In this document: positions 1 to 6,257 of the stretch, in pieces | Layout of the letters: each line of letters starts with the position of its first letter | Position numbering within the stretch: position 1 is the stretch's first letter | DNA from: Oceanicola granulosus HTCC2516 | GTDB lineage: Bacteria; Pseudomonadota; Alphaproteobacteria; Rhodobacterales; Rhodobacteraceae | Assembly: GCF_000153305.1 (NCBI RefSeq) | Contig: NZ_CH724107.1 | Span: forward strand, 1,335,520 to 1,374,910 | Length of the DNA stretch: 39,391 nucleotides | Reading direction: 5' to 3' | The notes under the pieces: model-generated | Database searches by the model: none | Told to the model about the DNA's origin: nothing | Seen by the model: the letters and a program-made list of their open reading frames with translations, nothing else | Position numbers and translations under genes: made by a program

Positions 1-75
1 CCCCACGTCTCACCCTGCTACCTCCCCCGCCCGGCCCCCGCGGCAAAGATCGGGCGGATTGATACAGTGGTGACG

Positions 76-106
76 CTGCATTGCTTCAGCAGCGATGCAG
101 GTTTTT
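76..106 (+). terminator. possible weak hairpin terminator in the left flank
   Basis: Arms CTGCAT (76-81) and ATGCAG (95-100) are followed by GTTTTTC, which could be a weak intrinsic terminator for a gene left of the window. The stem is short and the loop is 13 nt, so this is tentative. I see no gene in 1-248. The open frame running through it into the next gene has no recognisable protein features upstream of position 249. Confidence 0.25.
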
Positions 107-248
107 CGGCCTCATCTGCAACTTTCGTCATCCTGACGCGACGTCCCGACGGTTGACGGAGCGGCCGGCGCTTGCGTATCACGTTGAGCACCCTGTTCAT
201 TTCCGAGTGCTCCGGCCAGTTCGCCCCCCTGTTTCTGGAGACGACGCC

Positions 249-557
249 TTGGACATGAGGACCCAGCACCTTTCGAGCATCGCCAAATTGCGCTCCGCGC
301 TGTGGCAGATGGAAATCGACTCCGGTCTCGCGGAGCTGTCTCAGAACGAGAAGGACGTGCTCTACGCCTTCCACCTGCTCTCGGACCAGGCCAACACGAC
401 CGACCTGACCTCGGAGCGGGTGCGCCAGCAGAGCACCGTCTCGCGGATGACCCACGCCACGTTCCACCGGGCGCTGCGCAAGCTGCTCGAGCTCGGCTAC
501 GTGGAGCTCGCGCCCGACCGGCGGGCCAAGCTGTACCGGCTCGGCACCGTCGACTAG
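249..557 (+). CDS. small winged-helix (MarR-like) DNA-binding protein
   Basis: The 102-residue protein looks like a bare winged-helix domain. A helix (SAIAKLRSALWQ-like, here SSIAKLRSALWQ) precedes an HTH with TFHRALRKLLELGYVEL and a basic wing (APDRRAKLYRL). There is no ligand-binding or receiver domain, so it is probably a stand-alone DNA-binding regulator, with target unknown. Start choice: TTG at 249 has GGAG at 237-240 with 8 nt spacing. The ATG at 255 lies in the same frame, but its spacing to that GGAG is 14 nt. The frame stays open upstream to about position 81 but encodes nothing protein-like there. It lies 84 nt before the TadE-like gene on the same strand, so it may act on that locus, which is only inference from position. 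Confidence 0.7.
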   Translation: MDMRTQHLSSIAKLRSALWQMEIDSGLAELSQNEKDVLYAFHLLSDQANTTDLTSERVRQQSTVSRMTHATFHRALRKLLELGYVELAPDRRAKLYRLGTVD

Positions 558-641
558 CGCCGGGGCCGCGAAGACGCCGCCACCGCGCCTTTGAAACGCC
601 CAACTCGGACAGCAGCATCAGGCATATCGAAGGAGTGCCTT

Positions 642-1037
642 ATGCGCTGGGTGCGTGACGAATCGGGTAGTGCGACGGTTGAATTCGTACTCTGGTTGCC
701 GGCCTTCGTGGCCCTGTTGTCGCTCATTGCGGACGTGTCGCTGATCTTCAACGGTCAGGCGCAGGTCACGCGCGTCGTACAGGACGCCAATCGGATGGCC
801 TCGATCGGCCGGCTCGAGGCGCTCTCCGACGTCGAGACCTACATCAGCCAACAGCTGACGCGCTTCGAGCCGAACCTGTCGGTCACCTCGAGCGTCGACG
901 CCGACAACGTGCTGACCAGCGTGGTCTCCGTGCCGGCCGCCAACATGCAGGCGATCGGCTGGCTCTCCGTGCTCACCGGCAGCACCGTCACCGTGCGCGC
1001 GCAGCAATTCATCGAACGCGGAGAGTCGCTGTCATGA
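642..1037 (+). CDS. TadE-like pilus assembly / pseudopilin-type protein
   Basis: This 131-residue protein has the TadE-family N-terminus: a short basic leader, then ESGSATVEFVLWLP followed by a hydrophobic segment (about residues 8-32) that anchors the protein in the inner membrane. The rest is predicted periplasmic and rich in beta and polar segments. TadE-family proteins are minor pseudopilins or assembly factors of Flp/Tad pili. Start ATG at 642 has AAGGAGT at 630-636; an in-frame upstream start at 591 lacks such a site and would put polar sequence before the leader. The stop overlaps the next gene's start by 4 nt (ATGA), so the two are translationally coupled. The core tad genes (ATPase, CpaB, CpaC) are not in this window. 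Confidence 0.85.
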   Translation: MRWVRDESGSATVEFVLWLPAFVALLSLIADVSLIFNGQAQVTRVVQDANRMASIGRLEALSDVETYISQQLTRFEPNLSVTSSVDADNVLTSVVSVPAANMQAIGWLSVLTGSTVTVRAQQFIERGESLS

Positions 1038-2332
1038 GCGGCCCGCGCCGGCTGCTGCGCCGGGAGGACGGGGCGGCGACGGTCTTCGCGCTCTTCCTGT
1101 TCATCCTCTGCCTCACCGTCGGGGCCGTCGCGCTCGACGTCAGCCACGCCTACGCCGCCCGCACCCGCCTGCAGGCCGCCACCGACGCCACCGCCCATGC
1201 CGCCATCGTGGCGCGCGAGTACATGACCGCCGACGAGGCGCGGGCGAAGGCCCGGGCGATCGGCGAGGGCCACCTGCCCGCCGGGCGCTACGGCGACATC
1301 TTCGCGCCCCAGCACGTCACCTTCGGCACCTGGGACGGCGACACCAGAACCTTCGTCCCCGACGAGACCGCGTCGGGCGCGGTGCTGGTCAGGGGAATGC
1401 GCGGGCTCGACGGCGGCACCCCGGCGCCGACGTTCCTGTTCAAGCTCGTCGGCATCGACTGGTGGGACATCGTCGTCGAAGCGCTGTTCGAGTCCTACGT
1501 CCCCGCCTGCATCCAGAACGGCTTCTTCGCCGAGGGCGAGGTCGACATCCAGTCCAACAACACCTTCCGGGCGGGTTTCTGCGTTCATTCCAATTACCGG
1601 GTGTCGCTGAACCAGAACAACGTCTTCGAGCCCGGCGTCATCGTCTCGATGCCGAACGTCAACGATCTCGACATGCCCAGCAGCGGCTTTCGCAAGAACG
1701 ACGGACTGGAGGAGGCGCTGCGGGACATGGAGTACCCGCTGCGCATTCTCGACCGGATCGACGAGATCGCCGCCGGACTGCAGGACCCGGATTCGGCCTT
1801 CTATCCCTCCTTCCTCGACTCGCCGACGCCCATCGCGCTCAACAACAACCGCCTCACCGAGGCGAACTGGACGGAGGGCGCGGTCCACACGGCCACCTGC
1901 AGCGGCAACCAGACGGTGACGATCCCCAACAAGACCACGCTGCGGCGCGGGGTGCTCATCACCGACTGCCGCATCGTCTTCGGCAGCAACGCCACCGTCG
2001 AGGACGTGGTGATGCTCACCACCAGCACCCACAGAAACAGCGTCGCCGGCTCGTCGGGCGTGCAGTTCGGGGCGGTCGACGGGTGCGCGCCCGGCGGCGC
2101 GGCCAACATCGTCACCATGGGCGGCGTGAAGTTCCCCGCCAAGCTCGGCCTCTCCGGATCACAGATCATCGCCCGGCTCGACGTCACCTTCGCCGCGCAG
2201 GGCGACGGCGTCCACGGCGCGTCGATCATCTCGGGCGGTACCATCTCGGGCACGTCCAACGCCGACATGGGCCCCTGCATCGACGGCATGGGCGAGAGCT
2301 TCCACGCCAGCCAGTTCCGGATGGCGCGCTAG
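1034..2332 (+). CDS. TadG-like membrane-anchored protein with beta-rich periplasmic domain
   Basis: The 432-residue protein starts with the TadG N-terminal signature: EDGAATVFALFLFILCLTVGAVALD (broken here as one anchor at residues 11-35), then YAARTRLQAATDATAHAA. The segment to about residue 150 is typical of TadG-like proteins. The remainder lacks an obvious von Willebrand A domain. Instead it shows repeated short hydrophobic strands separated by Asn/Gly turns (residues 165-205 and 285-400), suggesting a beta-helix-like fold. Cysteines at 159, 183, 289, 312, 351 and 415 could form three disulfides in the periplasm. It overlaps the TadE-like gene by 4 nt. Its TAG stop shares the CTAG at 2329-2332 with the opposing dctM stop. 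Role in pilus assembly is inferred from family and neighbour. Confidence 0.8.
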   Translation: MSGPRRLLRREDGAATVFALFLFILCLTVGAVALDVSHAYAARTRLQAATDATAHAAIVAREYMTADEARAKARAIGEGHLPAGRYGDIFAPQHVTFGTWDGDTRTFVPDETASGAVLVRGMRGLDGGTPAPTFLFKLVGIDWWDIVVEALFESYVPACIQNGFFAEGEVDIQSNNTFRAGFCVHSNYRVSLNQNNVFEPGVIVSMPNVNDLDMPSSGFRKNDGLEEALRDMEYPLRILDRIDEIAAGLQDPDSAFYPSFLDSPTPIALNNNRLTEANWTEGAVHTATCSGNQTVTIPNKTTLRRGVLITDCRIVFGSNATVEDVVMLTTSTHRNSVAGSSGVQFGAVDGCAPGGAANIVTMGGVKFPAKLGLSGSQIIARLDVTFAAQGDGVHGASIISGGTISGTSNADMGPCIDGMGESFHASQFRMAR

Positions 2333-3645
2333 TACATCGCGATCCCCGGGAAGGTGATGAGCACAGCCAGCGCGAGCGCCTGCATCGCGATGAAGGGCAG
2401 CAGCGCGCGGAAGATGTGGCCGAGGCCGATCTCGGGCGGCGCGACGGACTTCAGGTAGAAGGCGGCCGGCCCGAACGGGGGCGACAGGAAGCTCATCTGC
2501 ATGTTCATGCAGAACAGCACCCCGAACCAGATCGGGTCGTAGCCGAGGTCGCGGATGATGGGCACGAAGATCGGCATGGTCAGCAGCGCGATCCCGACCC
2601 AGTCGAGGAACATCCCGAGGATGAACAGCAGCGCCATCATGAAGATCAGCACGATGGTCGGGTTGTCGGAGATGCCCGTGATGAGCGTCTTCACGAAGTC
2701 GATCCCGCCCATCAGGTTGAACACGCCCACCAGCGCCGTCGCGCCGATCCCGATCCAGACGATCATGCCCACCGTCTGCAGCGTCTGCAGCGCGGCGTTC
2801 TTCATCAGCGTGAGCGTGAACTCGCCGCGCACGATGGTCGACAGCGTCACGCCGAGCACGCCGACGGCGGAAGCCTCCGTCACCGAGGCGATGCCGCCGT
2901 AGATCGAGCCGAGCACGCCGATCACCACGAGGATCGGCAGGAACAGCCCCTTGAGCAGGTGCAGCTTCTCCGCCCGCGTCGGCTGCGGCCCCTCGGCCAC
3001 CGGCGCGAGCGCCGGGTTCAGGTAGGCGCGCACCAGCACGTAGACCACGTAGAAGCCCGCGAGCATGAAGCCCGGCACGAAGGCGGCGGTGAAGAGGTCG
3101 CCGATGGAGACGTTCGCCGTCAGCCCGTAGATGATGAGCACGATCGAGGGCGGCACCATCGTGCCGAGCGCGCCGCCCGCGCAGACGACGCCGATGGCGA
3201 GCGAACGGTCGTAGCCCAGCCGCAGCATCTGCGGCAGCGCGATCAGGCCGAGCAGGACGATCTCGCCGCCGATGATCCCGCTCATCGCGGCGAGGATGAC
3301 CGCGACGAGGATCGTCTGGATCGCCACCCCGCCCCGCAGCCGCCCGCCGACGAGGCGCATCGCGTCGAACAGGTCGCGCGCGATACCGGAGCGGTCGAGG
3401 ATCGCCGCCATCAGCACGAACATCGGCACCGACACGAACACGAAGCTCGAGACGAAAGAGTAAACCCGGCTGGTGATGAGCGGCACCGCCATCGGCCCGA
3501 ACCAGCCGAGCGCGAAGACCAGCGCCACGAGCAGGGTCACGAAGGCGAGCGGGATGCCGGTCACGAGCAGCAACAGCAGCATCGCGAACATCAGCAGGGT
3601 GGATTGCTCGATCCCGAGGTCCTTGAGGATGCCGAACAGTTCCAT
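2329..3645 (-). CDS. dctM: TRAP transporter large permease DctM
   Basis: The protein is 438 residues with about 12 hydrophobic segments, the usual size of a stand-alone TRAP large subunit. The conserved segments AMSGIIGGEIVLLG, GGALGTMVPPSI, ASVTEASAVG and the C-terminal MNMQMSFLSPPFGP are all present. DctM is the Na+-coupled translocation subunit working with DctQ and the periplasmic binding protein DctP. The ATG at 3645 is chosen because the frame upstream of it (to 3990) only shadows dctQ. Start and dctQ stop share one base (TGATG), indicating coupled translation. The last gene of the dctPQM operon, it ends on a CTAG shared with the convergent TadG-like gene. Confidence 0.95.
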   Translation of the reverse strand: MELFGILKDLGIEQSTLLMFAMLLLLLVTGIPLAFVTLLVALVFALGWFGPMAVPLITSRVYSFVSSFVFVSVPMFVLMAAILDRSGIARDLFDAMRLVGGRLRGGVAIQTILVAVILAAMSGIIGGEIVLLGLIALPQMLRLGYDRSLAIGVVCAGGALGTMVPPSIVLIIYGLTANVSIGDLFTAAFVPGFMLAGFYVVYVLVRAYLNPALAPVAEGPQPTRAEKLHLLKGLFLPILVVIGVLGSIYGGIASVTEASAVGVLGVTLSTIVRGEFTLTLMKNAALQTLQTVGMIVWIGIGATALVGVFNLMGGIDFVKTLITGISDNPTIVLIFMMALLFILGMFLDWVGIALLTMPIFVPIIRDLGYDPIWFGVLFCMNMQMSFLSPPFGPAAFYLKSVAPPEIGLGHIFRALLPFIAMQALALAVLITFPGIAMY

Positions 3646-4214
3646 CAGCGCCCCCGCCGGGCGTAGCTGACGGCGAGGATGACGAACTGCACCGCCATCA
3701 CCCCGAGCACGAGCATCAGGAAGATCTTGAGCATACCGGGATAGGGCGGGTTCCAGGCGCTGCCCGAGCGCTCGAGCCGCACCTCGCCGCCCGGCGCAAA
3801 GGCGGCGCGGGCCACCATCGTCCAGGCCGCCCAGGTGAACATGAGCGAGGCGAGCGCGCAGATGATCGAGATCACCACGTCGAACGTGCGCCGCATCCGC
3901 GGGCCGAGCGCGTCGTAGATCAGCACGACGCGGATGTGGCGGTCGCGCGCGGTGCAGTAGAGGCCGCCGTAGATGAAGGCGATGCCGCATAGGAAGACGG
4001 TCGTCTCGTGCGCCCAGATCGTCGGGGCGTTGAAGACGTAGCGCAGGAAGACCTCCTGGATCAGGATCAGCATCGCCGCGACGATGCCGAGCGCGAAGAT
4101 CAGCCCGCCCTTGTCGATGAGCCGGCCAAGCAGGCCGGCCTCGGGGACCGGCGCGCCCTCGTCGCGCGGCGCCTCGGCGCCGACATGGGACGTCTCGGCG
4201 GTCGGATCGGACAT
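3645..4214 (-). CDS. dctQ: TRAP transporter small permease DctQ
   Basis: The 189-residue protein has four membrane segments (about residues 35-58, 75-92, 113-135 and 160-183) after a polar N-terminus of some 30 residues. This is the standard architecture of the TRAP small subunit. Sequence hallmarks include EVFLRYVFNAPTIWAHE and the GGLYCTARDRHIRVV stretch. It pairs with DctM in the inner membrane. It starts 109 nt downstream of the dctP stop, across two strong hairpins, and overlaps dctM by one base. The N-terminal acidic tail (PTAETSHVGAEAP) is longer than in many DctQ proteins but not unusual. Confidence 0.93.
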   Translation of the reverse strand: MSDPTAETSHVGAEAPRDEGAPVPEAGLLGRLIDKGGLIFALGIVAAMLILIQEVFLRYVFNAPTIWAHETTVFLCGIAFIYGGLYCTARDRHIRVVLIYDALGPRMRRTFDVVISIICALASLMFTWAAWTMVARAAFAPGGEVRLERSGSAWNPPYPGMLKIFLMLVLGVMAVQFVILAVSYARRGR

Positions 4215-4247
4215 GACGGACCTCGTGGGGGCTGGCGTGCGGCAGGC

Positions 4248-4316
4248 AGGTGCCCGGCCGGGATGCGGCAGGGCACCTCTTGTCGGGCGGCGCGGGCGGA
4301 GCCTGGCCCCGCCCGC
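4248..4316 (-). other. two stem-loops between dctP and dctQ
   Basis: Read on the transcribed minus strand, a GCGGGCGG stem (4309-4316 with 4292-4299, 9-nt loop) begins 7 nt after the dctP stop. A second stem, AGGTGCCC with GGGCACCT (4271-4278 with 4248-4255, 15-nt loop), follows. Neither is followed by a T-run, so they are better read as mRNA 3'-end protectors or a partial terminator than as a full terminator. Such an arrangement would give more binding protein than permease, which TRAP stoichiometry favours; that role is inference. Confidence 0.55.
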
Positions 4317-4323
4317 CGGCCGG

Positions 4324-5337
4324 TCACTCCAGCATGCCGTTGTCGGCGAGGTAGCCGGTCAGCGTGTCGTAGACCATCCGGGCGTTCTCGGAGCGCTCGG
4401 CGACCTTCTCCCACTCGCCCATGGCGATGGAGCGGAAGCGGTTGCGCTCTTCGGCCGGCCAGTCGTGGACGGTGATCTCGCCGCCCGCCTGCGCCTCGGC
4501 CACGGCGGCCTCGTCGGCCTCCTTCAGCGCGGCGACCTGGCTCTGGGCGAACTGCTGGACGGAGTCCGTCATCACCTGCTGCAGGTCCTCGGGCAGGGAG
4601 TTCCAGGCGTCGAGGTTCATCGACACCTCCACGAGCGGCATCGAGTGGAAGCCCGGGTAGACCGGGTGCGGCGCGACGTCGTGCAGGCCCTGGGCCTGGT
4701 TGGTGGAGAACACCGAGTAGTCGGCGGCGTCGATGACGTTCTTGTCGAGCGAGGTGAACACCTCGGAGCCCGGCAGGTTGACCGGCGCGGCGCCCGCGGC
4801 GGCGAACACCTGCTGCACCAGCCCCTCGGGCGCGCGCATCTTCAGGCCCTCGAGATCGTCCACGCCCTCGAGCGGCACCGCCGAGACGAACGCCTCGAGG
4901 CCCGGCGTCGTCGCGCCGATGAAGTGCAGGCCGTAGGGCTCGAGCAGCTCGTTCATCAGCTCGTTGCCGCCGCCCTCGTTCATGAAGTCGAACATCTCCT
5001 GCGGGTCCGACCACGCGCCGACCGGGTTGGCGATCAGGCCGAAGGCGGCGTCCTTGCCGGCGAAGTAGGAGGTGTCGGTGACGTGGCCGTCGAGGATGCC
5101 GGCGGCAATGGCGTCCTGGGTCTCGTTGTGGGCGACGATGGTCTCGACGGGCAGCAGCTCGATCTCGATGCGCCCGTCCGACATCTCGGCCACCGACTCG
5201 GTCCAGCCCTGCTGCAGGATGAAGTTGGCGTTGCCGGCCGGGTCGGACGACTGGAAGCGGAAGCTGTACTCCTGCGCCAGCGCGCCCCCGGCGGCCGTCA
5301 GCCCGAGCCCCAGGGCGAAGACGAAACTCTTGGTCAT
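4324..5337 (-). CDS. dctP: TRAP transporter periplasmic substrate-binding protein DctP
   Basis: The 337-residue protein has a signal peptide of about 22 residues ending ALAQ, then a DctP fold. The family motif [15 protein letters not shown] holds the arginine expected to bind the substrate carboxylate. It is followed by a [19 protein letters not shown] segment that resembles the binding proteins for 2-oxoacids and other monocarboxylates. The exact ligand cannot be read from sequence, and nothing next to it names a pathway. Start ATG at 5337 has GGGAGG about 8 nt upstream on the minus strand; an in-frame start at 5361 would put eight extra residues before the signal peptide. It is first in the operon with dctQ and dctM. 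Confidence 0.94.
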   Translation of the reverse strand: MTKSFVFALGLGLTAAGGALAQEYSFRFQSSDPAGNANFILQQGWTESVAEMSDGRIEIELLPVETIVAHNETQDAIAAGILDGHVTDTSYFAGKDAAFGLIANPVGAWSDPQEMFDFMNEGGGNELMNELLEPYGLHFIGATTPGLEAFVSAVPLEGVDDLEGLKMRAPEGLVQQVFAAAGAAPVNLPGSEVFTSLDKNVIDAADYSVFSTNQAQGLHDVAPHPVYPGFHSMPLVEVSMNLDAWNSLPEDLQQVMTDSVQQFAQSQVAALKEADEAAVAEAQAGGEITVHDWPAEERNRFRSIAMGEWEKVAERSENARMVYDTLTGYLADNGMLE

Positions 5338-5464
5338 TGGTAATCCTCCCGATTTGCGCATCGCCTGCCCGCCGGTTTCGGTCCGGCCTCCAGCGCAAGC
5401 GGTGCATGTAGGCCGATCATCACCGCGCGGGGCGGGAGGTCAAGTCTTGCCCATCGGGTGCGGC

Positions 5465-5550
5465 TGGTACCCGCGGCCGGACTCGAACCGGCACGGCCTT
5501 TCGGCCTAGAGATTTTAAGTCTCCTGTGTCTACCATTCCACCACGCGGGC
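5465..5550 (-). tRNA. tRNA-Leu (anticodon UAA)
   Basis: On the minus strand the molecule starts GCCCGCG (5550-5544) and ends CGCGGGT-ACCA (5475-5465), with CCA encoded and a G-U first acceptor pair. The anticodon stem GGAGA/TCTCT encloses the loop CTTAAAA, giving anticodon TAA (plus-strand TTA at 5515-5517). A long variable arm (GGCC-GAAA-GGCC) marks it as a class II tRNA, and the T arm contains GGTTCGAGTCC. Anticodon and variable arm together give leucine. It reads UUA/UUG codons, which are rare in so G+C-rich a genome. Length is 86 nt including CCA. Confidence 0.97.
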
Positions 5551-5608
5551 CGCCCCGCCTTCTAGCCGCGCCGGCGCGCCGTCGGCAAGCGGCTCTCGTC
5601 CGCCCTCC

Positions 5609-5634
5609 GTAGGGTGCGCATTCATCGCGCACCC
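5609..5634 (+). repeat. GTAG-headed REP hairpin, family B (GGGTGCGC)
   Basis: GTA precedes the 8-bp arms GGGTGCGC and GCGCACCC with a 7-nt loop (26 nt in all). The second copy lies at 18236-18261 in the opposite orientation with identical arms, the same loop length and a different loop sequence. The GTAG at the 5' foot of a hairpin is the hallmark of REP sequences recognised by TnpA-REP (RAYT) proteins. It lies in the 130-nt space between tRNA-Leu and putR. Confidence 0.75.
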
Positions 5635-5662
5635 GCCCCGCCCCCATCGCCGCACCCCGCGC

Positions 5663-5684
5663 GCCGGGCTGAAGCCCGGCCTAC
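5663..5684 (-). repeat. GTAG-headed REP hairpin, family A (GCCGGGCT)
   Basis: On the minus strand GTAG-GCCGGGCT-TC-AGCCCGGC forms a near-loopless 8-bp hairpin. Three further copies lie at 29640-29744. The TAG inside its GTAG head (5683-5681) is the stop codon of putR, so the repeat overlaps the gene's last codon. It lies 28 nt from the family B element at 5609. Confidence 0.8.
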
Positions 5685-6145
5685 CGCGCGGCGACGCCGC
5701 CGTCCTTGACGGCCTGCATGGCGACGTAGGTGGAGGTCTGGTGCACGTGGGGCAGCACCGAGATCTTCTCGGCGAGCACGGCGCGGTAGGCGCTCATCGA
5801 CGCGGTGCGCACCTTGAGGAGGTAGTCGAAGGCGCCGGCGATCAGGTGGCACTCCTCGATCTCGGGCACCGCGAGGATGGCGGCGTTGAAGGCGGCGAGC
5901 GCGGCCTCGCGGGTGTCGGCGAGCTTGACCTCGACGAAGGCGACGTGGTCGCGCCCGAGGCGGATCGGGTCGATCACGGCGCGGTAGCCGCGGATCGTGC
6001 CGGCCGCCTCGAGGCGGCGCAGGCGGGCCTGGGTGGGCGACTTCGTCAGCCCGATCCGGCGCGCGAGATCGGCCACCGGGAGCCGCCCTTCGACGGCGAG
6101 CACGTCGAGGATCGCGCGGTCGAAGCGGTCGAGGTCGTTCGCCAT
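5681..6145 (-). CDS. putR: Lrp/AsnC-family proline utilisation regulator PutR
   Basis: A 154-residue Lrp/AsnC protein. The N-terminal HTH runs from about residue 5 to 60 (LDRFDRAILDVLAVEG, then RIGLTKSPTQARLRRLEAAG). A RAM/AsnC effector domain follows (about 65-145, with IEECHLIAGAFDYLLKV). It is divergent from putA with a 112-nt intergenic region, the arrangement of the proline-responsive activator PutR in Rhodobacter and Agrobacterium. This fits a PutA that lacks its own DNA-binding domain. Expected role: activates putA when proline is present and represses its own gene. ATG at 6145 begins at the normal Lrp start; the upstream extension is a shadow of the control region. The stop codon is supplied by a REP hairpin. 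Confidence 0.92.
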   Translation of the reverse strand: MANDLDRFDRAILDVLAVEGRLPVADLARRIGLTKSPTQARLRRLEAAGTIRGYRAVIDPIRLGRDHVAFVEVKLADTREAALAAFNAAILAVPEIEECHLIAGAFDYLLKVRTASMSAYRAVLAEKISVLPHVHQTSTYVAMQAVKDGGVAAR

Positions 6146-6257
6146 GTTCTGCTCCCTGTTTCCGGTCCATCCGCCCGCGCGGCGGGCATCTTCGGTCGAA
6201 TGGCCTGCGAAACCTGCTGTAACATGGGTCGACCCGAACGCAAGCAGCGAGCCCCCC
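6146..6257. promoter_or_regulatory. putR-putA divergent control region
   Basis: The 112-nt gap contains a perfect 10-bp palindrome GGGTCGACCC (6226-6235) and a related imperfect one, TTCGGTCGAA (6191-6200). Their centres are 35 nt apart and both contain GGTCGA. A TAACAT (6220-6225) could serve as a putA -10 box. Lrp-type regulators bind phased imperfect palindromes, so these are candidate PutR sites. Assignment is inference. Confidence 0.45.

Noticed and set aside
5609-5684. CRISPR-like repeats
   Set aside because: The repeats are isolated palindromic hairpins without regular spacers or cas genes.
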